In this document: positions 28,945 through 38,539 of the stretch, piece after piece
Position numbering within the stretch: the first letter of the stretch is position 1
Layout: each line of letters opens with the position of its first letter
Source: Candidatus Zixiibacteriota bacterium
GTDB lineage: Bacteria > Zixibacteria > MSB-5A5 > SM23-73-2
Direction of reading: 5' to 3'
DNA length: 64,000 nt
Assembly: GCA_030615745.1 (NCBI GenBank)
Contig: JAUWYR010000006.1
Location: 1-64,000, forward strand
Made by a program: the position numbers and the translations under genes
Notes under the pieces: generated by a model
The model's database searches: none
What the model was told of the DNA's origin: nothing
What the model saw: the letters and a program-made list of their open reading frames with translations, nothing else

Positions 28945-29433
28945 TCAGAATAAAACCCTCCAGACAAAAATACCAATCATTGTACAACCTAAGATAAACT
29001 TAATTAATCCACCGAACAACAGACCTAAAAAAGCCCCACTGCCTGCTTTCAAGGCTGGGATTCCCTTTTTGCCAGCTATTAACTCAAATAAAACAGCAAA
29101 TAAAAAAGGTAGAATAACAATTCCTACTAATCCGAAAAAAATCCCAATAATCAATCCGATCACCGCACCAATTGCTCCGGTTCCTCCTCCTCCCATTTTC
29201 TTTACTCCTAAATAATTGGCTAAATAATCAATGATAAAACTAAATACAGTCAAACCAGCAAAAATAAATATTAAATTAACAGTAATTTTCTTAAATCCGG
29301 ATAAAACTCCATATAAAAGAGCCCCTCCAAAAATAAGAGGAACGCCAGGAATAATTGGTAGAAAGACACCTGTTAATCCAACTAACATTATTATTAGTAT
29401 ACCTATGAATATCAGGATTTCTGAAAAGCTCAT
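28945..29433 (-). CDS. DUF456-family membrane protein
   Basis: GVFLPIIPGVPLIFGGALLYG; glycine-rich TM protein with ELIAGKKGIPALKAGSGAFLGLLFG. Confidence 0.8.
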   Translation of the reverse strand: MSFSEILIFIGILIIMLVGLTGVFLPIIPGVPLIFGGALLYGVLSGFKKITVNLIFIFAGLTVFSFIIDYLANYLGVKKMGGGGTGAIGAVIGLIIGIFFGLVGIVILPFLFAVLFELIAGKKGIPALKAGSGAFLGLLFGGLIKFILGCTMIGIFVWRVLF

Positions 29434-29490
29434 TTAAGTTTCCTTTTAACAACTATTTAAAATGGTTTTAAAGGAAATGCAAGACCTACT

Positions 29491-29554
29491 TGATGCATCG
29501 GCAAAAGGATTTGCCGATGATCGAGCTTCGGTAATTCCTATTACCAAAGCATCA
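29491..29554. repeat. GATGC-bordered double-hairpin element
   Basis: TGATGC|ATCGGCAAA AGGA TTTGCCGAT|GATCGAGCTTC|GGTAAT TCCT ATTACC|AAA|GCATCA. Confidence 0.75.
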
Positions 29555-29763
29555 TATAATTCAATTACATTTTTCCCGAAGCTAATTGGCATCCCGCAAT
29601 TAGAGGGAAGCATCATAAAATTCAATCCTGAAGGATTGAGTTACATTTTTTGAATTTTCGCCTATCGTAAAGATGTTCACACATAGATCACTTATTTGGA
29701 ATGCAAAAGTTATGATTTTGGACGCCACAATAAATTGTGGCACTCCAGAAATAAAAAAAATAA

Positions 29764-29792
29764 AAAATCCTGCGATCCCCCCGCAGGATTTT
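29764..29792 (-). terminator. Rho-independent-type terminator downstream of the C25 peptidase gene
   Basis: AAAATCCTGCG-GGGGGAT-CGCAGGATTTT followed by a T-rich tract on the minus strand. Confidence 0.75.
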
Positions 29793-29822
29793 CCCCATTT
29801 AGGATAGCGGACTCTGAGATAG

Positions 29823-32096
29823 CTAAAAGCTACATGGGGCAGGCCCTCCTTTTAAACAATAATTGGCTATAAGGATTGCATCAGCTAAATCTATGATGTC
29901 GTTGCAGTCAGCATCTGCTAACTCTAAAGGATCAGGTTCCGGTCCATTTTTGAGAATATAATTGGCTATAAAGATGACATCTGCAAGATTTAAAAGACTA
30001 TCACCATTTGCATCACCGGGTTGATAGTTTACGACCTCGATTGGATACTGGAAAGGGATAAAATTCTGAGAGGTTATGACCAAAGATATCTCTGAGGTAT
30101 CAGAGACACAGAAGCTGAAATCAACTTGACCTGCTGAACCAGTAGTATCTCTCAGATAAATCTCCGGAGCTTTGTTTAAACAAACCATAGCACCGGATAA
30201 AGGAAATCCTTCATTGGTAACCTCAACGTTGATCTGGTGAGTTCCTAATTTGAGTTTTTTAGGATGGGAGACTATAAGTTCAGATAATGAGTCAGTCCAG
30301 ATACAAAGCTCAGGGTCTCCTAACAGGTTCAAAGCATACAGAGCCCACCTTAAATATCTGCCGCTGTTTTTTCTGGCTAAGGGAACATAGAACGCTTTAG
30401 CATCTGCTAAGGTTTTTCCAGCGTTAAAACTATTTTCTGCAAAAAGATACCTGAAGAACTGAATATCTAACTGTGGTCCAGACCCATGGGTGGGCTCTCC
30501 TGGAACGCCCCAGCCGTAACGGCTGTTTCCTATATAAGCTATGCATCCTCCATTCGGGTTATTTATGGAATGTTCCCCCAGACAATCATAGTCAAAAGCA
30601 TTGGAAAAACATGAGATAGTATAAAGAACAGATAGTCTGGAAGAATTGGTTAATGCGTCCATATCTGAACGATACCAATAATCGGGTCCCAAGCTAAAGC
30701 CGGTTACACTCCCATGAGCATAATGGTTAATTAAGTTTTTGCCAGAGTTGAAATTTAATCTGAAAGAGGTTTTGCTTAAATTTTCCAGGCTTTCATATAA
30801 TTTTGTTATATCAAATTGAGGAGGAATGTAGAAATTCTCGATCAAATCTTTCAGTTCCCCTCCATCAGTATAGGGGGGATCCCATAGAATCTCACCTACT
30901 AAGAGAATCTTGGTTGTGTAATCGGTTGAGGGATTTGCTTCATAGGTAAGGACTTTATTCACAAAAGTCTGAGCGTGAGTTGTTGTGATCGCTGGTGCTC
31001 TTCCCACAAAGACATCAGGATAAAGATCAACCAAATCCTCGTATTCTCCGAAAATGGTATCACCATCCCAGTTCCAGTCTCCATCCAGATCAGAATAATA
31101 AAGGTCAGCTGGAATTTCATCTCTCCAATCCCCTTCGTATTCAAAAGCCCAGGCTATTCTATGAGGAATGTGCTGGGTATCTCCCCCTAATAATACCCAG
31201 ATAGTTCCGTAGTTTTGATAGGCATGGCGGATGAAGTTTCTGATCTTTTCCGGCTCATCTGCTCCGGAAAAATTGGCTGTTATCCATTCCACTGTTTTAA
31301 TCTCTGATAAAATTCCTTTTCTGGTTTTCCAGTCTACCAGGGGTTGAAAAGCTAAGACAAAAGAGGTTGGTGCGATTATTAGATACTCTATCAGGGTATC
31401 TTGTGCTGAAAATTTTGTCTGGGGTAAAACCACTTCTTCAGGGTTTATCACCACTTTTTTAATAACATCTGAATGGAATTTAGCTCCCACAAAAGACCTA
31501 TTATAAATGGGTAAAGGCCTTTTCTCTGATTCCTTATATACAAACTTCAGCTCGAAGTCAGTATAAAAAATAAGTTTTTTTTGATCAGGGATGTATTGTA
31601 GAGGATACAAAAAGATCTCAGCTGTTTTCTGCCCACATAAAAATCCAAAAGACCCCAATTCTACAAGCTTTCCGGGAAACTCTTTGTTAGATTGATATAT
31701 CAAAGGATCCGGGGGGATAAATTCAATTCCAGTATTCATCTCAGATAGTGGAACCTCCGGTTGAACAGGGAAGATTTTATATTCTTTAGAGAGTATATTT
31801 TTTTCTGCGGAGACCAAAAATACATCCTTAATCTCTAAATCTTCTGGAACAGCAACTCGCAAAATCTTTACTGGCAAATCAGGAGCTCCAATAGGAGCAA
31901 AGCTATGAGCATCTTTTAAAATAACTTTATCAAACCGATCTTTTTCTACCAATCCTTCGGATTTTTCAATCCTGAGCTCAGATAGGTTAAATTTTAACTT
32001 AACCTCATCTGTTTTGGAAAATATTTTGGATGCTGAAAATAAAAAAACGAAAAATATTAAAGTCGAAAAAGGGCTAAAAATTAAGATCTTCCGCAT
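29823..32096 (-). CDS. gingipain-like C25 cysteine peptidase with two C-terminal dockerin-like repeats
   Basis: LLGGDTQHIPHR, NHYAHGSVTGFSLG, VLYTISCFSNAFD; C-terminus GDANGDSLLNLADVIFIANYILKNGPEPDP...LADAILIANYCLKGGPAP. Confidence 0.88.
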   Translation of the reverse strand: MRKILIFSPFSTLIFFVFLFSASKIFSKTDEVKLKFNLSELRIEKSEGLVEKDRFDKVILKDAHSFAPIGAPDLPVKILRVAVPEDLEIKDVFLVSAEKNILSKEYKIFPVQPEVPLSEMNTGIEFIPPDPLIYQSNKEFPGKLVELGSFGFLCGQKTAEIFLYPLQYIPDQKKLIFYTDFELKFVYKESEKRPLPIYNRSFVGAKFHSDVIKKVVINPEEVVLPQTKFSAQDTLIEYLIIAPTSFVLAFQPLVDWKTRKGILSEIKTVEWITANFSGADEPEKIRNFIRHAYQNYGTIWVLLGGDTQHIPHRIAWAFEYEGDWRDEIPADLYYSDLDGDWNWDGDTIFGEYEDLVDLYPDVFVGRAPAITTTHAQTFVNKVLTYEANPSTDYTTKILLVGEILWDPPYTDGGELKDLIENFYIPPQFDITKLYESLENLSKTSFRLNFNSGKNLINHYAHGSVTGFSLGPDYWYRSDMDALTNSSRLSVLYTISCFSNAFDYDCLGEHSINNPNGGCIAYIGNSRYGWGVPGEPTHGSGPQLDIQFFRYLFAENSFNAGKTLADAKAFYVPLARKNSGRYLRWALYALNLLGDPELCIWTDSLSELIVSHPKKLKLGTHQINVEVTNEGFPLSGAMVCLNKAPEIYLRDTTGSAGQVDFSFCVSDTSEISLVITSQNFIPFQYPIEVVNYQPGDANGDSLLNLADVIFIANYILKNGPEPDPLELADADCNDIIDLADAILIANYCLKGGPAPCSF

Positions 32097-32182
32097 CTTA
32101 TCAACTCTGCTAAAATTAATATAGCTTTTAATTTATTATAATAAAAAATGCTTTTTTGTCAAGGTCGTTTTATGGTTTTTGT

Positions 32183-32212
32183 TTGACAAAAAAGTCTTTT
32201 TTTAGCTATATT
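32183..32212 (+). promoter_or_regulatory. sigma70-type promoter upstream of the leuD-like gene
   Basis: TTGACA-N18-TATATT. Confidence 0.5.
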
Positions 32213-32296
32213 TATTTGTTTATATGCATAGATGAATATATTAAAAAATAGAATCGATTTTTTCATTAAAAAGTTAAAAAAAAAAGGGAGAAAAAG

Positions 32297-32794
32297 ATGC
32301 TAAAAAAAGGCAGAGCCTGGGTCACAGATGATAATATCGACACAGATCAGATCTATCACGGGCAATATCTTCCCTTAACCGACCCTGAAGAGATGGCAAA
32401 GCATGCTATGGAGTTTGTTCCCGGTTTCGAAGACTTTGCTCAAATTATGAAATCAGGGGATATAATTGTAGCTGGGAAAAATTTCGGGTGTGGAAGCTCA
32501 AGAGAACATGCGGTTATTTGTCTGAAGGAGGCAGGTGTAAGCTGTGTTATGGCTGAGTCATTTTCAAGGATTTTTTATCGTAACTCCATAAATTTAGGAT
32601 TTCCACTTTTGGAATGTGAGGGGATATCAAAAAGAGTTAAAACCGGTGATAAGTTGGAGATAGATACCCAGACCGGATTTATCAAGAATTTGACCACTTC
32701 AGAAAAGATAAAGGGGAAACCACTCTCAGGTCTTGAGTTAGAGATAACCCAAAAGGGTGGGCTTTTGAATTATCTTTTGAGTCTAAAAAGTTAA
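32297..32794 (+). CDS. leuD: 3-isopropylmalate dehydratase small subunit family protein (LeuD/HacB-like)
   Basis: [49 protein letters not shown]. Confidence 0.88.
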   Translation: MLKKGRAWVTDDNIDTDQIYHGQYLPLTDPEEMAKHAMEFVPGFEDFAQIMKSGDIIVAGKNFGCGSSREHAVICLKEAGVSCVMAESFSRIFYRNSINLGFPLLECEGISKRVKTGDKLEIDTQTGFIKNLTTSEKIKGKPLSGLELEITQKGGLLNYLLSLKS

Positions 32795-32831
32795 AAGCCT
32801 AAAAAAAGGAATCTGGTTAGCTTAGAAATTT

Positions 32832-33167
32832 TTGACCTATCCTCTTGTGATAAAATATTTTTTAGATTTAAAGCCTCAAAAAATAATCTACGTTTCCTGT
32901 AATCCTTCTACTTTAGATCGTGCTCTTAAGCTTTTGTGTGAGAGATACTGTTTTTTAGAAGTTATCTGTCCCATAGATATTTTTCCCCACACTTATCATA
33001 TAGAGTCGGTGGCCAAATTTCACGAAAATAAAAACTTTAAATTCTTCTTCTCCTATTTTAATTTCTACAATAGATGCGAGCATCAGCTAATAAAGCTTCC
33101 TCGGGCTTTATTAAGGTGCTGGTCCTGCGAGAAAGAGATATTTGACGATATAGATCACGTCAGCTAA
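32832..33167 (+). pseudogene. C-terminal remnant of an RlmD/TrmA-type 23S rRNA (uracil-5)-methyltransferase
   Basis: KPQKIIYVSCNPSTLDRALKLL...PIDIFPHTYHIESVAKF; about 300 N-terminal residues missing. Confidence 0.8.
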
Positions 33168-34757
33168 GTTTATTTTTGAATTTGAATTAGCATCTCCCGA
33201 CTCTTTGGGATAGGGAGGGGGTCCACTTTTTATAAGATATTTTGCTAAATATATAGCATCGAGTATATCTATAACCCCATCATGATTGGTGTCTCCTCTT
33301 TTGAAGATCAAGCCAAACTCGGTGTTGTTGGTATTGTAGTTGTCGTGATTCTGTTCACCCCATAAAATTAGATAAGGGTTGTAAGGGGTGTGCATATTTA
33401 AAAGATGAACATAATAGACGGTGCCATCAGGACTTAGTGATGGTATGTCGGTGGACATAGCCAGATCAAGGGTGTCATCTAAGTTTACATCCGCTAAGGT
33501 AGGGGGGCTAGCAAACCCTTGAATTTCTTTAGGGTAGTCGGGCAATAAGTTGCCAAATCGGTCATAAGCATAATATCTTCCCATACCGTTGTAGAGCGCG
33601 TTGTCAGTCAGAATAATTTCCACCCAGCCGTCATTGTTTATATCCGCAACAACAGGGTCGCGGAAATGGTGGTTCCATTCAAAAATAATGGGCCAGCCGG
33701 GCTGGTAGGTTCCATCATATCTGAAAACGTGGATGTTGGGATAGGGTTCACCTGCATAATCGGTTGTATAATAGGTGCACCAGATTATCTCCTTATAACC
33801 GTCCTTATCGATATCGCAAGCCACCGGGGAAGCAGTAGGCTCAACATCATAAAATATCGGAAATCCGGGCATCGGCTCCCCATTTGACCTCCAGACACCG
33901 AGCATCCCCCCCCAGTCAGGCCAATTGTCTGCGCTCTCCAGAACTTCGAGCTTTCCATCCAGGTCTAAATCGCTCAATACTAAATGAGTGATCGATCCAG
34001 CTCCCAGATGCCAACCCTCAGGTCCCTCCACCGGAAAACCCGGTAGAGGAGTTCCGTCCGAGCTCCAGGCCCAAAGGTGGAAGCTTGATACTGCCACAAT
34101 ATCCAGATTTCCATCTAAGTCCAGGTCACCTGTTGCTGCAGGTCCGGTAAGTATCTCATATTTTATCCCTATGGGGAGCTGTTTGGGCCAGCCAGAAAGT
34201 GGCTCACCATCATCATCGATAACATATATGGATGAGTCATGGGCAGGAACAATCACAGTTTCCAATTTTCCGTCTTTATCCAGGTCCGATATTGCGGGGT
34301 CAAAGCAGGGGGTATACTGAGTAACTATAGCAGGAAAACCATCGTGGATAGTTCCGTTCTGGTGGTAGACAAAGAGTTTGTAGATGTGAGTGGTGCGCTC
34401 TAACTCGAGTGATACCACATCATTCTGCCCGTCACCGTCAACGTCCCCTATGGCAGACCCGTAAGAAAAGATTCCATAAGGGTTGGAGAGCAGGGGCCAC
34501 CCGGGTAAACGGGAGCTGTCATATTTCCACACGTAGATGCTGTCAAAATCAGAAGGGAATAATATCTCCAAATCCGGATTAGAATCCAGATTACTGGCTA
34601 TAGGCCTGTTAGGATGTCTGAACAGAGCTTCATCGTAAACCACCGTCTGAGGCCAGCCAGGGAATTCGGTCTGGGCATAAGAGAGGTTAAGCAGAAATAG
34701 GATAAAAATCAGAAATATTTTAAAAAATTTCATCTTATTTTCTCTTTTTTTGAGCAA
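33111..34757 (-). CDS. secreted FG-GAP/VCBS-type beta-propeller protein with C-terminal dockerin-like repeats
   Basis: repeated DLDLDGKLEVL, DIDKDGYKEIIW, DINNDGWVEIILTD; C-terminal GDTNHDGVIDILDAIYLAKYLIKSGPPP and GDANSNSKINLADVIYIVKYLFLAGPAP. Confidence 0.87.
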   Translation of the reverse strand: MLKKRENKMKFFKIFLIFILFLLNLSYAQTEFPGWPQTVVYDEALFRHPNRPIASNLDSNPDLEILFPSDFDSIYVWKYDSSRLPGWPLLSNPYGIFSYGSAIGDVDGDGQNDVVSLELERTTHIYKLFVYHQNGTIHDGFPAIVTQYTPCFDPAISDLDKDGKLETVIVPAHDSSIYVIDDDGEPLSGWPKQLPIGIKYEILTGPAATGDLDLDGNLDIVAVSSFHLWAWSSDGTPLPGFPVEGPEGWHLGAGSITHLVLSDLDLDGKLEVLESADNWPDWGGMLGVWRSNGEPMPGFPIFYDVEPTASPVACDIDKDGYKEIIWCTYYTTDYAGEPYPNIHVFRYDGTYQPGWPIIFEWNHHFRDPVVADINNDGWVEIILTDNALYNGMGRYYAYDRFGNLLPDYPKEIQGFASPPTLADVNLDDTLDLAMSTDIPSLSPDGTVYYVHLLNMHTPYNPYLILWGEQNHDNYNTNNTEFGLIFKRGDTNHDGVIDILDAIYLAKYLIKSGPPPYPKESGDANSNSKINLADVIYIVKYLFLAGPAP

Positions 34758-34796
34758 AGCTAAAAGTTCTGCTCTGCCGATAAAGTGATAAATATT

Positions 34797-34829
34797 TTCG
34801 CTGAGCAGGGATTGAACCTGCCCAGCGAA
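34797..34829 (-). terminator. stem-loop downstream of 34855-35253
   Basis: TTCGCTG(A)GCAGG GATTGAA CCTGC(C)CAGCGAA. Confidence 0.5.
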
Positions 34830-34854
34830 CAGCTTATCTTTTCATCGCCTGTAT

Positions 34855-35253
34855 TTATTTCTGTGGCTCATAGGGCAACATAACCAGATCCACACGTTCG
34901 TCGGGAAAACCCCAGGTAAAGTATACATAGTGCCACTCGGAATTAGTTAATCGGCCTCTTCCCTGCACCCAATACCAACCCTCCGGCATTTGGGGAGGAA
35001 ATAAATACTTATAGTCATAGGAGGGTCCAGGACGCTCTTCGATACGAACATATCTCAGTGAATCCTCTTCCCGATCTTCCCAAATGGCTACATAATCATC
35101 ATCGTCACGATTACCTTCGTAGGTGACATACCCCCAGATATGCCATCTGGGCCTTGGAGCTGCCTCGGTTTGTGGTCTTACCCAAAAGGCTATGACCAGA
35201 AAAGATGTAATTAGGCAAAAAGATAACAGCAAAATTATTCTCTTCCTTGACAT
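34855..35253 (-). CDS. small secreted protein of unknown function
   Basis: N-terminal signal/TM segment, then W/Y/D-rich domain. Confidence 0.6.
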   Translation of the reverse strand: MSRKRIILLLSFCLITSFLVIAFWVRPQTEAAPRPRWHIWGYVTYEGNRDDDDYVAIWEDREEDSLRYVRIEERPGPSYDYKYLFPPQMPEGWYWVQGRGRLTNSEWHYVYFTWGFPDERVDLVMLPYEPQK

Positions 35254-35738
35254 CTTATTAACTCCTGTAAAAAAATTTTAACTTCGAGTTGTTTTTATCA
35301 ATATCTTTTAAAGTAATAAAGCCCCAGCCCCGCCACAGGCGGGGCTGGATAGACTCTTCCCCATCCAGATACTATAAACTCGAGAGAGAGAGAGAGTTTT
35401 AAAATAGGCATAAGCCCACCTATTTCGTGAAAATTGTTTTAATCTCTATTCCTAATCTTAATATAATTCTAACTTATTATTTGTCAAGGAATTTTTAAAT
35501 AGTCTCGTCAGAAGCTTTGCTCCTGACACAACCCATAAAATGGAGTGCAATCCCGCCATAGGCTATATCCAAATTAGTTTCGGGAATTCCTGTTCCTGAA
35601 GCATCTGAAAAAGTGGATACAAATTCATTGATTTCACCTATTGACAATCAGAAAGTTTATATTAAATTAAAAATATGGGCTAATCTTCAGGGGTTAGCCT
35701 TTTTGTTAGAATAATATCTAAAAAACTGGAGGTCTAAA

Positions 35739-37955
35739 ATGAAGTGTCTTAAAAGGATTTTAATCTTAGGAGTTATCCTTGTTGTATCAGGATTTATAAT
35801 TATCTGGGCTCAATCTCAACCCAAAGAAGAGAAAAAGGTGGTAACAGATTTGACTCCCTCAGAACTTCATAAGCTATTAGGAGAGATGAAAGCCAGAAAA
35901 CTTTTGAAGCAAAGGGAGGCGATGAAAAAGGTGGGATTGAAGGCACCGGCTAATCAGGATGATTACGATGCTTTATACTATGGCTTGAATTTGACTATCA
36001 ATGATACAAATCAGACTATTTTTGGCTGGGTGAATATGGAAGCGGAAAGCAGAATCGATGGATTAACCTTAGTTTCGCTTGATTTAATCAATTCCTTAAC
36101 TGTTGACTCGGTCAAGCTCGGCAGCACTTCCCTTTCCTTTGACCATATTAACAACTTAATCGACATTACACTGGATAAAGCATATAATACCGGTGAGAAG
36201 TTTGTGCTCTCAGTTTTTTATTATGGACATCCAGAACCAGGAGGATTTCTGGCTTTTACCTTCGAGACCTATAACGGATACCCAATGATCTCAAGCTTAA
36301 GCGAACCCTTTTTCGCCCGAAACTGGTGGCCCTGTAAGGATTTTCCACACGATAAGGCTGATTCAGCTGATATCAACATAACAGTAAGACCTGACCTTGT
36401 GGTCGCTTCCAATGGGACATTGAGGGATACCCTCACCAATCCAGATGGAACCAAGACATTTAAGTGGCACGAATCTTATCCCATAACTACCTATCTCATA
36501 TCAGTTGCAATTTATCCCTATTCTATTTTTTCCCACTATTATCTTTATTCCCCTACTGACTCGATGGAAGTGAGATATTTCGTTTTCCCTGATTACCTGG
36601 GAACTGCTCAAGTCTATTATCAGATAACCGTCCCTGCAATAGAATATTATGCTGAAACTTTTGGAGAATATCCCTTTTTATCGGAAAAATATGGGATGGC
36701 ACATTTTAAATGGGGTGGAGCAATGGAGCATCAGACCTGTACCACCATTAGGTGCTGGTATTATGGTTGGGCTATTATCGTGCATGAGCTGGCTCATCAG
36801 TGGTGGGGGGATCTGATAACCTGCAGGGACTGGCATCATATCTGGCTAAACGAGGGATTCGCTTCCTATTGTGAGCCACTATTTCGAGAACATACTTCAG
36901 GTCAATCCGCTTATCACGATTATATGGAGGGTATGGATTATCCTTATGGCGGAACAATTTATGTCGTTGATACTACAGATGTTTATGAGATCTTCAGCCT
37001 CAGAGTCTATCATAAGGGAGCCTGGGTTCTGCATATGCTCAGGCATGTAGTTGGAGATTCGACATTTTTCGATATTCTAAGAGCTTATTATTCTGATCCT
37101 CGTTATGCTCACGGAACAGCGGTTACCGAGGATTTTCAGGGTATTTGTGAAAATGTTTATGGATATGATCTAGACTGGTTTTTTCAGGAGTGGATTTATG
37201 GCGAGTATCGACCGAATTATCATTATTCCTGGATCTATGAGCCCTCGCCTGAAAGCTACGATGTGTATCTGCACATAGATCAAATACAGACCACTGATCC
37301 TGAGGTTTTTACTATGCCTATTGATATAACTATAAAAGATACTACAAGTGTTGAAGAGACCACTCTGGTGGTTTTTAACAATTTACGTTTTCAGGATTTT
37401 AAATTAACTGTTGAGATTCTTCCTCAAAAATTGGAATTTGACAAGGATAACTGGATCTTAAAATATTCAACAAAGACTAGCTATGGATTAAATATTGTCA
37501 CAACCTCTTTACCTGATGGAAAAACTTTTTGGACTTATTACGATACCTTAGAAGCAAAAGGAGGAACCCCTCCTTATGAGTGGGCAGTTATATCCGGTGA
37601 TTTTCCGGATGGATTGAGCTTAAGCTCTTCCACAGGAATAATCTCCGGTGCTCCCTTTGTAGCGGATACATTCGATTTCACTGTTCAGGTAGAGGATTTG
37701 AGTAGTCTTACCGATACACAGGATTTCACTATAGTGGTTGAGTATGATACAACTGCGCAATGCGATTTAGTTTATGATGATAAGGTGAATTTATCAGATG
37801 TGGTCTTTTTAGCCAACTATCTTTTCAAATCAGGTCCTGCGCCAAATCCTTTGAAGTGCGGGGATGTGGACTGTGATGGTTCTACTGAGGTATCTGATGT
37901 TATTTACATCGCTAATTATCTTTTGAAAGGTGGACTGGATCCGTGCTGGTGGTAA
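35739..37955 (+). CDS. M1-family metallopeptidase with putative-Ig domain and C-terminal dockerin-like repeats
   Basis: HELAHQWWGDLITCRDWHHIWLNEGFASYCE (HEXXH-X18-E); GGTPPYEWAVISGDFPDGLSLSSSTGIISG; VNLSDVVFLANYLFKSGPAP and SDVIYIANYLLKGG. Confidence 0.93.
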   Translation: MKCLKRILILGVILVVSGFIIIWAQSQPKEEKKVVTDLTPSELHKLLGEMKARKLLKQREAMKKVGLKAPANQDDYDALYYGLNLTINDTNQTIFGWVNMEAESRIDGLTLVSLDLINSLTVDSVKLGSTSLSFDHINNLIDITLDKAYNTGEKFVLSVFYYGHPEPGGFLAFTFETYNGYPMISSLSEPFFARNWWPCKDFPHDKADSADINITVRPDLVVASNGTLRDTLTNPDGTKTFKWHESYPITTYLISVAIYPYSIFSHYYLYSPTDSMEVRYFVFPDYLGTAQVYYQITVPAIEYYAETFGEYPFLSEKYGMAHFKWGGAMEHQTCTTIRCWYYGWAIIVHELAHQWWGDLITCRDWHHIWLNEGFASYCEPLFREHTSGQSAYHDYMEGMDYPYGGTIYVVDTTDVYEIFSLRVYHKGAWVLHMLRHVVGDSTFFDILRAYYSDPRYAHGTAVTEDFQGICENVYGYDLDWFFQEWIYGEYRPNYHYSWIYEPSPESYDVYLHIDQIQTTDPEVFTMPIDITIKDTTSVEETTLVVFNNLRFQDFKLTVEILPQKLEFDKDNWILKYSTKTSYGLNIVTTSLPDGKTFWTYYDTLEAKGGTPPYEWAVISGDFPDGLSLSSSTGIISGAPFVADTFDFTVQVEDLSSLTDTQDFTIVVEYDTTAQCDLVYDDKVNLSDVVFLANYLFKSGPAPNPLKCGDVDCDGSTEVSDVIYIANYLLKGGLDPCWW

Positions 37956-37975
37956 AAGTGTAATTTGTTGGTAAG

Positions 37976-38000
37976 GGCGGAACTTGTTTCCGCCTTTTTT
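37976..38000 (+). terminator. Rho-independent terminator after the M1 peptidase gene
   Basis: GGCGGAA-CTTGT-TTCCGCC-TTTTTT. Confidence 0.8.
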
Positions 38001-38133
38001 ATTTTTTGGTTGCAATTTTGTCGAAAGAGGTTATATTTTCGTAAAATTTAAAGTGAAATAGTCTTTTTTAAAAAGAGGTGATTAAATATAAGTTACTAAC
38101 AACCATTAACTATCTACTAACCACCAATAGGTC

Positions 38134-38217
38134 GGAGGGCTAGACCTAACTGGTAAGGCAGTGGACTTGAAATCCACCGTCCGTAAGGACTTGCGGGTTC
38201 GAATCCTGCGCCCTCCG
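38134..38217 (+). tRNA. tRNA-Ser (anticodon TGA)
   Basis: acceptor GGAGGGC/GCCCTCC, anticodon arm GTGGA-CTTGAAA-TCCAC, long variable arm TCC-GTAA-GGA, T arm GCGGG-TTCGAAT-CCTGC, discriminator G, no encoded CCA. Confidence 0.92.
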
Positions 38218-38377
38218 CTTTTAAAAGTTTTTAGTGGTTAGTTTATAGCTGTTAGTTTTGTTGCTGGAAGTTTTTGAGAGCCTCACCCTTATATAGCTAT
38301 AAACATTTTCTCCCTTAAAAAATTTCAGGGTATTCCGATAAAAAGTATAGATAAATTTGTTAAAGAGTGCCTGCCTT

Positions 38378-38443
38378 GAGGATAGCTGGTTGAACTAAGG
38401 GAACTTCGGTTCTCACCTCCTTTGCTTCAACCAAGCTATCCTC
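38378..38443 (+). other. long hairpin with inner UUCG-tetraloop stem
   Basis: GAGGATAGCTGGTTGAA...GAAC-TTCG-GTTC...TTCAACCAAGCTATCCTC then TTTTA. Confidence 0.7.
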
Positions 38444-38539
38444 TTTTACTGTAAAGGTTAAAAAAGAAATGAAAGTAATTAAGCTAAGTTGAGTTAACAC
38501 CCAAAGTCTTTTATTAAATTCTTCTTAGAAATTTTAAGA

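Noticed and set aside
29462-29653. 63-aa plus-strand ORF
   Set aside because: Coincides with the GATGC-bordered double-hairpin repeat and lacks protein-like features.
32297-32794. Truncated aconitase because no large subunit is adjacent
   Set aside because: It is full length for a LeuD/HacB-type small subunit, and an unlinked large subunit is common.
38134-38217. Selenocysteine tRNA (long variable arm)
   Set aside because: The anticodon is TGA (reads UCA), not TCA; tRNA-Ser explains the long variable arm.
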